Shown: positions 1 to 9,750, counted from the stretch's first letter. The stretch is DNA of 21,861 bases from Candidatus Latescibacterota bacterium (GCA_018667995.1 JABIQT010000532.1:1-21861), one strand, 5' to 3'. Numbers and translations: made by a program. The notes: generated from the letters alone by a model not told the origin.

Positions 1-876
1 CTTCGGGGCTTCTAGCGGAAAGTCCTGGATAATCTGGACCGGCTCAAATTGGCTGCCGTACTGGTTTTCAACGAAGATGACCCAGCGGTCAGGACTAACG
101 TAGCTCTCGTGGAGAAACGTGGAAAGGATCATTCGTATTGAAAACATCTCATGTGCGCCCTTTGAATCCAGGTATTGAGATCGAAGGGATGTCAGCGCCT
201 CGATGCCAGTGATGGAATCTGTCACAGCGGTATGGGCGACCTCCGCCTCTAATAAGATTGAATCAAGAAGAGTAGCTGTCACAAAGAGCGGGAATCTCTC
301 CGTACCCGAGCTGTTGCCACCTGGGCCGAATACAATCGTGCGTTTCTCTTTGAGCTGATCGTAGGTCAAGCCATGCTCGGCCAGGTGGATAGATACGCGA
401 GTAGAAGGCTTGACGCCAAGTCCGGCAAATGTATCGCGACCTGACCGCATCATCAAGAACTCGAGCTCCTGCGGGGTACGCTGAAGATCAGGTAGTACGA
501 TCCGCTCGAATTTCTTCAGCTGATCGGCTGTCAATTCATCCTGAATCAGCAAGGCGATCTGCTGGATATTCGCGACGGCCTGCCTGCGCGCTTCCACAAC
601 CTCTGGAGTCACCATGATGTCTCGATCATCCACACGGGCCTGACTACGGCCATAGTCTTGACGCACTTGTCGGACTGTACGAATGTATCCTTCGACCTGG
701 GCAATCACCTGACGTGCGTGTCCAGAGACAACAGCCGTTTGTGCGGGTGTAAGATCCAAGTAGCGTCGCAATGCATCGAAATCGAGAAGTGACGTGGTCT
801 CATCACACCCCGTCCATAGAAGACATAGGGCGAGCGCAAGTGTTGCAGTTGCTCTGACTTGCCGGCGGGAATTCAT
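1..876 (-). CDS. Partial LTxxQ-motif lipoprotein (3' end outside window)
   Basis: The reading frame is open from an ATG at 876 to the window edge (292 codons, no stop), so the C-terminus is missing. The N-terminus has Arg residues, then a hydrophobic stretch ending in LLWTGC, a lipobox-like site with Cys24 as the likely lipidated residue; Trp at -3 is unusual. The mature part starts with an Asp/Glu/Thr-rich linker and is helical and polar. Two LTxxQ motifs, LTPAQ (residues 42-46) and LTADQ (115-119), sit about 73 residues apart, which resembles the CpxP/Spy periplasmic chaperone and metal-sensing family (Pfam LTXXQ). The part after about residue 150 is not recognised. Inference: an exported lipoprotein, possibly for envelope stress. 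It is divergent from rlmB. The Shine-Dalgarno is weak. The gene call is firm and the family call tentative. Confidence 0.75.
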   Translation of the reverse strand, partial: MNSRRQVRATATLALALCLLWTGCDETTSLLDFDALRRYLDLTPAQTAVVSGHARQVIAQVEGYIRTVRQVRQDYGRSQARVDDRDIMVTPEVVEARRQAVANIQQIALLIQDELTADQLKKFERIVLPDLQRTPQELEFLMMRSGRDTFAGLGVKPSTRVSIHLAEHGLTYDQLKEKRTIVFGPGGNSSGTERFPLFVTATLLDSILLEAEVAHTAVTDSITGIEALTSLRSQYLDSKGAHEMFSIRMILSTFLHESYVSPDRWVIFVENQYGSQFEPVQIIQDFPLEAPK

Positions 877-1194
877 GCCTGTATTCCGGTGATGGATTCG
901 AGAGATTGCACGAGCATGGGCACATCAGGAACGAGATTTTTGTACGGTCTGTCTCGGTAGTTGTGACCGCGTATTGTACCTTACGGGTATGGCACTGTCA
1001 AGATGTTGTTTCCCCGCTTTTGCCTTGCCGCCGGGGGGTGTTGCCGGTATGTTGTCGGACTGCTATACCAATGTCGGGCGACACGAGATCGCTGGCGCGA
1101 CCATCACGTGATCGCACTACAGGTTAGAATGGTATTTCGATTTGTTTTGTTCCTGTTCTCACTTCCACGTGTGACTCCAACCAAAGTTGCTTAA
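877..1194. other. Divergent intergenic region, no gene supported
   Basis: This 318-base gap separates the leftward lipoprotein gene from the rightward rlmB. Short open frames exist (for example 906-1127 and 1003-1194), but their products are rich in Arg, Cys and Pro, have no Shine-Dalgarno and overlap each other, so they are not called. Promoters for both flanking genes should lie here. A possible -10 (TAGAAT, 1125-1130) faces rlmB but has no matching -35. No tRNA-like fold or terminator was seen. Confidence 0.5.
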
Positions 1195-1953
1195 ATGACC
1201 GAATCGACCGCCGAATCAACCAATGGGACCACGCTATTCGGAAGAAACCCGGTAATAGCCGCCCTGCAATCCGAACGAAGCATCAATAAGATACTCATCA
1301 GTCAGGGCGCATCTGGTCCGGAGATTGATGCCATTAAAGAACTTGCCCGCGAGAATGGTGTTGTATATCAGTTCGTTGAGCGTCGCCAGCTGGATACGAT
1401 TGTGGACGGCAATCACCAGGGCGTCGCGGCCATGGTCTCCGAGCGACCCTATGTGGAGGTTTCCGACCTCCTTGATTTAGCGAAAGACCGGGGAGAGGCA
1501 CCATTCCTGGCTGTGCTTGATGGACTTCAGGATCCCCACAATCTGGGTTCAATAATTCGTTCGGCAGACGCTTCAGGTGCCCACGGTATCATAATCCCAA
1601 GGCGGAACGCTGTAGGCATTACGCCTACCGTAGTCAAAGCCTCCGCAGGTGCGGTGGACTTCATGCCGGTATCGAGAATACCCAATGTGAAGCAGACGCT
1701 GGACGGCCTCAAATCGTCCGGTGTGTGGTGCATTGGGCTGGAGGCCGATGGTGAGTCTACATTCAACCAGGCGGACTATACAAGCCCAGTAGCCATAGTA
1801 GTCGGGAGTGAGGGAAAAGGTCTACGTCCATTGGTTCGTAAGACCTGTGATTCTGTGGTGAGATTACCCATCGTAGGGCACACTGGTTCGTTGAATGCAT
1901 CAGTGGCCGCAGCACTGGTAATGTACGAGGTCTTCAGGCAGCGAAACCCCTGA
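1195..1953 (+). CDS. rlmB: 23S rRNA (guanosine-2'-O-)-methyltransferase RlmB (TrmH/SpoU family)
   Basis: A SpoU/TrmH-type methyltransferase of 252 aa, the usual RlmB length. The family transfers a methyl group from S-adenosylmethionine to the 2'-OH of G2251 (E. coli numbering) in the 23S rRNA peptidyl-transferase region. An N-terminal substrate-binding domain opens with LFGRNPVIAAL, as in RlmB. All three trefoil-knot SAM motifs are visible: NLGSIIRSA (116-124), VVGSEGKGL (about 202-210) and the C-terminal LPIVGHTGSLNASVA (224-238). An in-frame TAA directly precedes the ATG, so no longer start is possible; the Shine-Dalgarno is poor. The gene ends with tandem stops TGA TAA. TrmH-family paralogues acting on tRNA are the alternative, but the N-terminal domain favours RlmB. 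Confidence 0.93.
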   Translation: MTESTAESTNGTTLFGRNPVIAALQSERSINKILISQGASGPEIDAIKELARENGVVYQFVERRQLDTIVDGNHQGVAAMVSERPYVEVSDLLDLAKDRGEAPFLAVLDGLQDPHNLGSIIRSADASGAHGIIIPRRNAVGITPTVVKASAGAVDFMPVSRIPNVKQTLDGLKSSGVWCIGLEADGESTFNQADYTSPVAIVVGSEGKGLRPLVRKTCDSVVRLPIVGHTGSLNASVAAALVMYEVFRQRNP

Positions 1954-1961
1954 TAAAAGGG

Positions 1962-1990
1962 TTGACACAGTAGGTCCTTCTGAGTAAAAT
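1962..1990 (+). promoter_or_regulatory. Near-consensus sigma70 promoter for ppdK
   Basis: The -35 box TTGACA (1962-1967) is a perfect match. It lies exactly 17 bases before a -10 box TAAAAT (1985-1990), a 5/6 match. Transcription would start near 1997 and give a leader of about 110 nt before ppdK. The promoter begins just after the rlmB stop codons and is the clearest promoter in the window. Confidence 0.8.
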
Positions 1991-2106
1991 ATGCTCTTCA
2001 TCCGCAGGGTTCTAAAAAACTACAACCTGTTGAAACATAATGTGATGCGCCGACTTCATGTAGCTATATGAGGTGGGCCAGTTTAATTAGGGAGAAGGTC
2101 TAAAGT

Positions 2107-4809
2107 ATGTCGAAATATGTGTATTTCTTCGGTTCGGGCAAGGCGGACGGGCAGGCCAATATGAAAAACCTGCTGGGCGGCAAGGGTGCCAACCTGGCAG
2201 AGATGACAAATCTGGGGATTCCGGTACCTGCTGGCTTCACCATATCAACGGAAGTCTGTACCGCCTACTACGACAATGACAGTCAATATCCAGAGACCCT
2301 CGCCTCCCAGGTCTCTGAAGCAATCGCCCAGGTTGAATCCGTGATGGGAACCAAATTCGGCGACCATGACAATCCGCTCCTTCTCTCAGTACGCTCCGGT
2401 GCCCGGGCATCTATGCCAGGTATGATGGACACGATCTTGAACCTCGGTTTGAATGACACCACGGTTCAGGGATTGATCGCACAGTCCAATAATGAACGCT
2501 TTGCTTATGACAGCTATCGACGATTCGTGCAGATGTACGGTGATGTGGTGCTTGGACTCAAGCCCGAGAGCCAGGATGAGCATGATCCCTTTGAAGTCCT
2601 TCTGGACGCCAAGAAACAGGCCAGGGGGGTAGAGAACGATACGGATCTTACCGCGGAAGATCTCAAGGAGCTGGTACAGGAATTCAAAGCTGAGATCAAA
2701 AAGAAGACCGGTCATGACTTTCCGGAAGATCCTCAGGAACAGCTCTGGGGAGCCGTTGGCGCTGTATTCAGCTCCTGGAATAATGATAGGGCAATAGTGT
2801 ATCGCAAGCTGAACGACATACCCTACGAATGGGGTACTGCCGTTAACGTACAATCCATGGTCTTCGGCAACATGGGTGATGATTGTGCGACTGGTGTGGC
2901 CTTCACCCGTGACCCTTCGACTGGTGAGAAGGAGTTCTACGGTGAATACCTGAAGAACGCACAGGGGGAGGATGTGGTAGCAGGTACTCGGACGCCCCAG
3001 CCGATCTCGCAGCTGAAAGAGGAAATGCCGGAGGTCTATGCCCAACTCGGAGATATATATATCAAGCTTGAGAACCATTACAAGGATATGCAGGACGTGG
3101 AGTTCACGCTACAGCGCGATCGGCTATGGATGCTGCAAACCCGCACCGGAAAGCGAACGGGATTCGCCGCCTTTCGCATAGCGGTCGATATGGTTGAGGA
3201 AGGTCTGATAACTGAAGACGAGGCCATTCGGCGTGTCGAGCCCGACCAGTTGAATCAATTGCTACGCCCCATATTTGATGCGAATGAGAAACGTGCCGCA
3301 CAAGAGGACGGTCGCGTGCTGGCGACGGGGCTCAACGCTGGACCGGGTGCCGCCGCTGGAAAGGTCGTTTTCAACGCAGATGATGCAGAGACTTGGGCCA
3401 AACGTGGAGATCACGTGATCCTGGTTCGCGTGGAGACGTCACCTGAGGATATTCGTGGGATGTCCGCTGCTGATGGGATCTTGACAGCCCGGGGTGGCAT
3501 GACGAGTCACGCGGCCCTGGTAGCAAGACAAATGGGCAAGATCTGCGTGGCAGGATGTGGTGCTCTGCACATCGATTATGTGAAACGCGAAATGGTTGTC
3601 AGTGGTAAAACAGTAAAAGAAGGTGACTACATCTCCATTGACGGTACCACCGGCGAGGTGATTGAAGGTGCCATTCCGACAATCCCCTCTGAGGTATTGC
3701 AGGTTCTGCTTCAGGGCTCATTGGCCCCTGAGGACTCCGAATTATACCACTGCTACGATCGCATGATGACCTGGGCAGACAAATATCGTAGTCTGAAGAT
3801 TAGGACCAATGCGGATCAGCCCGATCAGTCAGCCACGGCCCGTGCATTTGGCGCCGAGGGGATTGGCCTCTGCCGCACCGAGCATATGTTCTTTGAAGAG
3901 GACAGAATCGAGTCGGTACGTGAAATGATCCTATCCGACGATGAGGCAGGCCGTCGAGCGGCACTCGCAAAGCTCCTCCCCATGCAGCGTGAGGACTTCC
4001 GGGGGATTTTTGAGGTAATGGACGGATTTCCAGTGACCATAAGGACGCTTGATCCTCCCCTTCACGAATTCCTGCCGCACGAGGATGATGCTATCGTGGA
4101 GCTTGCTGGTGTGATGAATGTGGCTCCGGATGCCCTGCGGCAAAAGGTGGAGGATCTCAAGGAGTCCAATCCCATGCTCGGCCATCGAGGCTGTCGATTG
4201 GGAATCGTATTTCCAGAGATCACCGAAATGCAGGCCCGTGCCATATTTGAAGCTGCCACAGAGTGCCAGAAAAAGGGCATCAAAGCACTTCCGGAGATCA
4301 TGATTCCCCTGGTAGGCCACGTGAACGAACTCAAGGCCCAGGAGCAGATCGTCCGATCTGTGGCCGAAGCTGTCAAAGGCGAAACAGGAATTACGATCGA
4401 GTACGATCTGGGGACGATGATCGAGCTTCCCCGGGCCGCTTTGACTGCGGACGAGATTGCGGAAGTGGCGGAGTTCTTCTCCTTTGGTACGAACGATTTA
4501 ACCCAGACGACGTTTGGACTATCAAGGGACGACGCAAAATTCCTACCTGACTACCTTTCTCAGGAGATCTGGCCGGAAGATCCATTCGTCAGCATTGATC
4601 GCAGTGGCGTCGGTGAACTAGTGAAAATAGGTGTCGAAAAGGGACGGACCACGCGGAAGAACCTCAAGGTCGGTATCTGCGGAGAGCATGGCGGTGACCC
4701 TGATTCCGTTGAATTTTGCCACCAGATCGGCCTGAACTACGTGAGCTGTTCACCGTACAGAGTGCCGATAGCCCGACTAGCCGCTGCCCGGGCTGCGCTA
4801 GCAGAATAG
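2107..4809 (+). CDS. ppdK: Pyruvate, phosphate dikinase
   Basis: A full-length PPDK (900 aa; family about 870-900). It interconverts pyruvate, ATP and phosphate with PEP, AMP and pyrophosphate, a reversible step used in gluconeogenesis or PPi-linked glycolysis in the cytoplasm. The N-terminal nucleotide-binding domain begins with the Gly-rich [13 protein letters not shown] and has [19 protein letters not shown]. The swivelling phosphohistidine domain has [13 protein letters not shown] with catalytic His468. The C-terminal PEP/pyruvate barrel has the CRTEHMFF motif and [10 protein letters not shown] with catalytic Cys858. The start is fixed by the GGAGAAGG ribosome-binding site at 2091-2098. 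It lies downstream of the strong promoter at 1962-1990 and is probably transcribed alone or with the next gene. No catalytic residue seems to be missing. Confidence 0.97.
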   Translation: MSKYVYFFGSGKADGQANMKNLLGGKGANLAEMTNLGIPVPAGFTISTEVCTAYYDNDSQYPETLASQVSEAIAQVESVMGTKFGDHDNPLLLSVRSGARASMPGMMDTILNLGLNDTTVQGLIAQSNNERFAYDSYRRFVQMYGDVVLGLKPESQDEHDPFEVLLDAKKQARGVENDTDLTAEDLKELVQEFKAEIKKKTGHDFPEDPQEQLWGAVGAVFSSWNNDRAIVYRKLNDIPYEWGTAVNVQSMVFGNMGDDCATGVAFTRDPSTGEKEFYGEYLKNAQGEDVVAGTRTPQPISQLKEEMPEVYAQLGDIYIKLENHYKDMQDVEFTLQRDRLWMLQTRTGKRTGFAAFRIAVDMVEEGLITEDEAIRRVEPDQLNQLLRPIFDANEKRAAQEDGRVLATGLNAGPGAAAGKVVFNADDAETWAKRGDHVILVRVETSPEDIRGMSAADGILTARGGMTSHAALVARQMGKICVAGCGALHIDYVKREMVVSGKTVKEGDYISIDGTTGEVIEGAIPTIPSEVLQVLLQGSLAPEDSELYHCYDRMMTWADKYRSLKIRTNADQPDQSATARAFGAEGIGLCRTEHMFFEEDRIESVREMILSDDEAGRRAALAKLLPMQREDFRGIFEVMDGFPVTIRTLDPPLHEFLPHEDDAIVELAGVMNVAPDALRQKVEDLKESNPMLGHRGCRLGIVFPEITEMQARAIFEAATECQKKGIKALPEIMIPLVGHVNELKAQEQIVRSVAEAVKGETGITIEYDLGTMIELPRAALTADEIAEVAEFFSFGTNDLTQTTFGLSRDDAKFLPDYLSQEIWPEDPFVSIDRSGVGELVKIGVEKGRTTRKNLKVGICGEHGGDPDSVEFCHQIGLNYVSCSPYRVPIARLAAARAALAE

Positions 4810-4815
4810 GCATAT

Positions 4816-4836
4816 CGTTCGACGGACGAACGTGTT
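4816..4836 (+). terminator. Weak hairpin after ppdK, possible terminator
   Basis: A perfect 6-bp inverted repeat, CGTTCG (4816-4821) and CGAACG (4827-4832), with a 5-nt loop, is followed only by TGTTTA. The stem is short and the T run poor, so it may attenuate rather than end ppdK transcription. Confidence 0.35.
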
Positions 4837-4893
4837 TACAGCGATCTCCAATATTCAGGCAAAGACCTCATCATACTACCCAGGAGGCGTGTC

Positions 4894-6912
4894 ATGACCA
4901 TTACCGGAAAGATCGGTGTGCGACGGATGGTGCAGGCTGTGCTTATCACCACAGTCCTATTCACCTGGCCCGTCGTGGCAATGACGCCATCTCGGATCGT
5001 CGCGATAGGCGACGTTCATGGAGACGTGGATGCGCTCGTTTCGATTCTGAAGGAAACAGGTCTCGTCGACGAAGGCCGGAACTGGACCGGCGGTGACGCT
5101 GTACTGGTCCAGGTCGGTGACTTGATCGATCGTGGCCTCAAGGATTCCGAGGTACTGGATCTTTACATGGCATTGGAGCAGCAATCCGCTGCTGCGGGTG
5201 GTCAGGTCGTTGTCTTGCTGGGAAATCACGAGGTCATGAACTTGATGGGTGATCTTCGGTACGTTTCCAACTATGCGCCATTTGCTGATGCGGCGTCCGA
5301 AGATCGACGACAGGCTGCGTACAGCGAGTATGCGAACTGGCGGGCCCATCGAGCAGAGGTCTTGGGAAAACCGGCACCGTCTTTGACCGCAGAAGACGAG
5401 CAAGCCTGGATGGCATCCCATTATCGCGGTTTCGTAGAAAGAGAAGCAGCCTTTGGTCCAGAGGGCAAGTACGGCGCCTGGCTCAGGGACCACAGTACCA
5501 TCGCCCGATTTGGAGATTATGTATTTGTGCACGGCGGTCTCTCACCGAGTCTGGCGGACCATAGTCTTGATTCGCTTAATGAGGAGATTGCTGGAGATAT
5601 AGATCGCTTTGACGGAATCAAGGCAAGTCTGGTCGAGGACGGAGTATTTCTTCGTACTTCAACACTCCAGGAGATGCTGGAGGCCTCTCGGCAAGAGAGA
5701 GATTTACTTCAAAGCAAATCCAGTTTGACCGATGGTGAGCGAGATCGACTTTCCGCCGTGAAAGACCTGCTGGGGCACATGAAATGGATGTCCTGGCGTC
5801 CCGATGGACCTACCTGGTTTCGTGGTTTTAATGACTGGAAGGATGCCAAAGCACAAGATCATCTTACCAAGCTGCGTGCAGCATATGGCGAGAATGTGCG
5901 ATTCGTCTCCGGTCATTCCGTTATGAAGAACAAAAAGATCCACGCTAGATTCGATAATACCGTGTTTCTAATTGATACCGGCATGTCGGCCATGTATTAC
6001 CGAGGTAAGCCATCGGCACTTGAAATCAAGAATGACGGAATTGCCGCTGTCTATCGGCTTTCGGGTGAGACCTTCATAGAACCCACCGTCATGGATGCGC
6101 CTCAGGCGACCCGGCCGCCTATCGCCGTGGTCCCCGCGGTGAATCCTCGAATCTGGTGGGATGCGAAAGGGCAGCCGCTACCTTTCAGGACAGACGCCGA
6201 GGTAATGGACTTCATGCGCACTGCTGATGTCGTCTCCATTGAGGATATTGGTGAGGGCGTCACCAAACCCAAGAAGCTCCTGCTCGAAAAAGACGGTATT
6301 CAGATGAATGCGATCTACCGGTACGTGAGCAAGACCTATACGGCCGGTGATATTGGACTACAAGAAGCCCGGGACGACTGTATATTCGAATGTGCCGCAT
6401 ATGCCCTGAGTGGGGTTTTAGGTATCAACAATATCCCTCCGGTGATTTCCAGGAGAATTGACGGCAAGAAGGGAACGGTGCAGATCTGGGTTGAGCACGC
6501 GATGACCGAGAAAGATCGCCGAAAGAAGGGAATTCAACCCTTTGATCCGGTGCGTTGGGCTCAGGATTGGCAGATGGTAGAGATGTTCGACAATCTGATC
6601 TATAATGACGATCGGAATACCGGGAACATCATCATCGATCAGACTTTTACGGTCTGGATGATCGATCATACGCGAGCATTCAGAGCATTCTCGGAGCTCC
6701 GTGAGTCCCCCGAGAAGTACCTCAAGCAGATAGAGGTGGGAGTGTGGGATCGCCTGCAGACCGTGGAAGATCTGTCCATCAAGGAGGCTCTTCAGCCTTT
6801 TCTGCAGAGCTACGAGATCGATGGGCTCTTGAAGCGTCGCCGGAATCTGGTGACGTTTATCAGCGGCCTCATTGACAAGAACGGCGCTGATAATGTCCTC
6901 TTTAAATGGTGA
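4894..6912 (+). CDS. Exported Shelphs-type metallophosphatase fused to a Fam20C/HipA/PI-kinase-like domain
   Basis: 672 aa. The start has a strong AGGAGG (4882-4887, spacer 6). Residues 1 to about 29 look like a signal peptide: basic residues, a hydrophobic VLITTVLFTW core and an Ala cleavage region. Residues about 34-380 form a PPP-type metallophosphatase with the ligand motifs in order: GDVHGD (39-44), GDLIDRG (75-81), GNHE (110-113), VHGG (212-215) and GHS (340-342). The VLLGNHEVMNLMGDLRYV context is typical of Shewanella-like (Shelphs) phosphatases. Residues about 420-672 look like a divergent kinase: Gly-rich GEGVTK (453-458), MNAIYR with Arg476 at the usual Lys site, a helix-C-like Glu499, catalytic-loop YNDDRNTGN (570-578) and DFG-like IDHTRAF (590-596). 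Inference: a periplasmic or surface protein that may both add and remove phosphate. Phosphatase activity is likely; the kinase substrate is unknown. Confidence 0.85.
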   Translation: MTITGKIGVRRMVQAVLITTVLFTWPVVAMTPSRIVAIGDVHGDVDALVSILKETGLVDEGRNWTGGDAVLVQVGDLIDRGLKDSEVLDLYMALEQQSAAAGGQVVVLLGNHEVMNLMGDLRYVSNYAPFADAASEDRRQAAYSEYANWRAHRAEVLGKPAPSLTAEDEQAWMASHYRGFVEREAAFGPEGKYGAWLRDHSTIARFGDYVFVHGGLSPSLADHSLDSLNEEIAGDIDRFDGIKASLVEDGVFLRTSTLQEMLEASRQERDLLQSKSSLTDGERDRLSAVKDLLGHMKWMSWRPDGPTWFRGFNDWKDAKAQDHLTKLRAAYGENVRFVSGHSVMKNKKIHARFDNTVFLIDTGMSAMYYRGKPSALEIKNDGIAAVYRLSGETFIEPTVMDAPQATRPPIAVVPAVNPRIWWDAKGQPLPFRTDAEVMDFMRTADVVSIEDIGEGVTKPKKLLLEKDGIQMNAIYRYVSKTYTAGDIGLQEARDDCIFECAAYALSGVLGINNIPPVISRRIDGKKGTVQIWVEHAMTEKDRRKKGIQPFDPVRWAQDWQMVEMFDNLIYNDDRNTGNIIIDQTFTVWMIDHTRAFRAFSELRESPEKYLKQIEVGVWDRLQTVEDLSIKEALQPFLQSYEIDGLLKRRRNLVTFISGLIDKNGADNVLFKW

Positions 6913-6940
6913 TCAGACTTCATAGACCTTACTAATATGC

Positions 6941-6976
6941 AGGGGCGTACGTGCACACGTACGCCCCTGTTTTTTG
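6941..6976 (+). terminator. Strong intrinsic terminator
   Basis: A perfect GC-rich stem pairs AGGGGCGTACGT (6941-6952) with ACGTACGCCCCT (6957-6968) around a 4-nt loop, followed by a run of six T (6970-6975). It ends the transcript of the phosphatase-kinase gene 28 bases past its stop codon. Confidence 0.93.
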
Positions 6977-6990
6977 TATCCTGATATCCT

Positions 6991-9750
6991 ATGATCCGTC
7001 TACTCGAACGTATTCTTCATCTCCAACAGGGCGACCTGATCCGGGGCTATCCCCTGGTTCTCTACAATTTTCTCGTTATCACCTGTCTCACTATGAGCAA
7101 GGTCGCTCGTGATGTACTTTTCCTCGACAATTTCGCTGCCGTCATGTTGCCGTATGCCGATCTATCGATCACGGTATGCGTTATACTCGTTATGGCCGTC
7201 TATCTACGGATTGGCAGCCATCCTCGAATCAATCTCTATTCTCTCGTAATCGGCAGTCTCTGGCTATTTGCAGTGGTGATGGGTGTATTCTGGTGGCTGG
7301 TTCACTATCACCAAAGCCTGTGGCTCTTTCCAGCATTCTATATCTGGATCGGGATTTTTGGTGCCTTAGCCACAAGCCAAGTCTGGATTCTTGCCAGTGA
7401 AATCTACACCACGCGTGAGGCCAAACGGGTCTTTGGCATTCTTGGTAGTGGAGCAATAGGTGGGGCCATCACCGGTGGTTTTTCATCACGAGGTGTGGTG
7501 GAACTCTTCGGCACGGAGAGCCTTCTCCTATTTGCCGCTGTATTTCTGATAATCTGCAGTGGACTGGTCTGGCATCTGACCCGTCATCCGCAGAATAGCA
7601 CAAAGCGGGATGATCGTTCGGAGGCCCAGAATAGTGACGAAACACCGAAGAATCTCACCCAAAACGTCCGGTTCATCTGGGATTCGACCTACCTGCTTGC
7701 CGTTGCCGGTGTGATATGTTTAACGGCGGTGGTGACCTCTATTATAGGATGGCAGTTCAAAGCCATTGCCAAGGAATTCATTCCAGAGAAAGATGATCTT
7801 GCGGCTTTTATGGGTACCTTCCTGGGTATGACCGGGCTGTTGGGTCTTGCTATCCAGCTTCTGTTGACTTCGCGGCTTCTGCGACGACTGGGCCTGGGGC
7901 TCACCTTGCTCTTTTTGCCCATAGCGCTCATAACCGGCTCCCTTGGTGTTCTGATCGCGGGTACGCTTGGCTCCATTGTCATGCTCAAAGGGGCTGACAG
8001 TATCTTTCGATACTCCATTGACAAATCCACAGTGGAAATGCTCTACCTGCCTGTTCCCTCTGACACCAAGTTTCATATCAAGCCCTTTATTGATACGGTA
8101 GTTCAGCGTTTTGGTGACGGTCTGGGCGGACTAGCTGTTCTGGTGTTTGCCACCTTTATCCACCTGACATCGTACCAATTGAGCTGGATTACGCTTATTC
8201 TTCTCGGCGTATGGTGTTTTGCTGTAATCATCGCCCGCAGGCACTACGTGGCAACCCTGGCCGAGAATATCAGAAAGCAGACTCTTGATTCCGAAGACTC
8301 CATGATGCCCGTCATGGATCGAAACGCGCTCGAAGTACTCGCGGCACGACTCAAAGCAGGCGATCCCAAGGAGATTCTCTATGCGCTTGAAGTGTTCGCG
8401 CTTGAGAACCATTCGGTTATACATCCAGCGGTGCGCGATTTACTAGCCCATCCAGCTGCAGAAGTTAGATGCAAGGCGCTATCGATTCTTAATATAGCCG
8501 ATGATCTGACGGTGATGCCACAGGTTGAGACACTGTTGCAGGATGAGGATATCGCAGTCCGAACCGAGGCCCTGCTATTCCTGTCTCACCATGCCCGGAT
8601 CGATCCTCTCGAGCGTCTGGAGGAGTTGGGTGATTTCCCCAACTTCTCCGTTCAGTCCGCCATGATTGCCTATCTGGCCTGGCCCGGACAGATGCAGAAC
8701 ATAGTCGCGGCTCAGACAATACTCGATGCCATGCTTATGCAACTGGACACACAGGACAATGAGACGAGACTTGAGGCTGCTCGGTTGATCGCCGTTTTAC
8801 CTGACCACTTCGATGATCAGCTGGAAGAACTGATCAAAGACAGCAACACAGAGGTTGCCCGGCAGGCTATCCGGAACGTGGGCAGCATGAAGAAGGTCAC
8901 GTTTCTGCCGCATCTACTGGAACGCATGCACGATCAGGCTCTTACGTCTGATGTTGTTGCGGCGCTTAGTGCTTTTGGCGACGAGATTGTTGACACACTG
9001 AATTCCAATCTGTCGAATCAGGACGTGGCCATAGAGGTGCGGCGTGAGATCCCGCGTGCCCTTCTCCTCATCGATACACCTTCGGCCCAGGAAGCACTGG
9101 TAGAGAGCCTGCTGGTCGCAGATACTTCTCTTCGGCACCAGGTCATCGCAGCCATCAACGGAATCTACGAGAAGCATCCGGGTTTTGCGATCGATTCGGA
9201 GATGATAGACACCGTTCTAATGGCGGAAATCGTCGGCCAATACCGCTCATTTCAGATGCTCGGCGTGTTGACCGAAACATTGAAACCGGAAGACTCGATG
9301 CTGCTGGCATTGCACGAATCGATGAATCAGCGCCTTGAACGCATCTTTCGACTGATGGCGCTAGAGTATCCAGGGTACAACATGATGAGTGCCCATGCCG
9401 GCTTTCTATCTAAGGACAGGGCACTCTACGACAATGCTCTGGAATTCCTGGACAATGTCTTGAAACCAGGGCTTCGAGGCTTGGTGATCGCTTTATTGGA
9501 TCGGGAAGTGACCGATGTCCAGCGTGTCAAACATGCCGATGAAATGTTGGGTGTATCCATGGACAGGCCTGAGGAAGCATTGGCCACTTTGATGGATAAC
9601 GAAGATCCATGGCTGAAATCCTGCGCCGTATACACAATAGGGATCTTGGGTTTACACGCGTTGGAGTCGGAAGTAGACCTCTGCCTGGACCATGAAAATC
9701 CGCTTCTACGCGAAACGGCACGCCAGGCCAAGTTGAGATTGGCACCTTAG
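6991..9750 (+). CDS. ATP/ADP translocase-like (Npt1/Npt2-type) transporter with C-terminal HEAT repeats
   Basis: 919 aa in two halves. Residues about 20-425 hold roughly 11-12 hydrophobic segments and resemble the nucleotide-transporter (NTT/TLC) branch of the MFS fold. Recognisable features are ARDVLFLDNF after the first segment, SEIYTTREAKRVFGILGSGAIGGAITGG in the middle, and a cytosolic linker rich in Asp, Ser and Thr near residues 205-225. Residues about 445-919 form an alpha-solenoid of repeated helix pairs with HEAT-like signatures, for example DEDIAVRTEALLFLSHHA and DSNTEVARQAIRNV. Classical NTTs exchange ATP for ADP or import nucleotides in intracellular parasites and plastids; HEAT-fused homologues occur in free-living bacteria and their substrate is unsettled. 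No Shine-Dalgarno is evident. The start at 6991 lies just after the terminator, so a promoter must be within the leader or transcription reads through. Confidence 0.85.
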   Translation: MIRLLERILHLQQGDLIRGYPLVLYNFLVITCLTMSKVARDVLFLDNFAAVMLPYADLSITVCVILVMAVYLRIGSHPRINLYSLVIGSLWLFAVVMGVFWWLVHYHQSLWLFPAFYIWIGIFGALATSQVWILASEIYTTREAKRVFGILGSGAIGGAITGGFSSRGVVELFGTESLLLFAAVFLIICSGLVWHLTRHPQNSTKRDDRSEAQNSDETPKNLTQNVRFIWDSTYLLAVAGVICLTAVVTSIIGWQFKAIAKEFIPEKDDLAAFMGTFLGMTGLLGLAIQLLLTSRLLRRLGLGLTLLFLPIALITGSLGVLIAGTLGSIVMLKGADSIFRYSIDKSTVEMLYLPVPSDTKFHIKPFIDTVVQRFGDGLGGLAVLVFATFIHLTSYQLSWITLILLGVWCFAVIIARRHYVATLAENIRKQTLDSEDSMMPVMDRNALEVLAARLKAGDPKEILYALEVFALENHSVIHPAVRDLLAHPAAEVRCKALSILNIADDLTVMPQVETLLQDEDIAVRTEALLFLSHHARIDPLERLEELGDFPNFSVQSAMIAYLAWPGQMQNIVAAQTILDAMLMQLDTQDNETRLEAARLIAVLPDHFDDQLEELIKDSNTEVARQAIRNVGSMKKVTFLPHLLERMHDQALTSDVVAALSAFGDEIVDTLNSNLSNQDVAIEVRREIPRALLLIDTPSAQEALVESLLVADTSLRHQVIAAINGIYEKHPGFAIDSEMIDTVLMAEIVGQYRSFQMLGVLTETLKPEDSMLLALHESMNQRLERIFRLMALEYPGYNMMSAHAGFLSKDRALYDNALEFLDNVLKPGLRGLVIALLDREVTDVQRVKHADEMLGVSMDRPEEALATLMDNEDPWLKSCAVYTIGILGLHALESEVDLCLDHENPLLRETARQAKLRLAP

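Noticed and set aside
906-1194. Short overlapping open frames (73 and 63 aa) before rlmB
   Set aside because: Odd composition, no ribosome-binding site, no recognisable family; probably chance.
2386-3078. 230-aa antisense open frame inside ppdK
   Set aside because: It is a mirror of a well-conserved PPDK reading frame, with no family resemblance or start signal.
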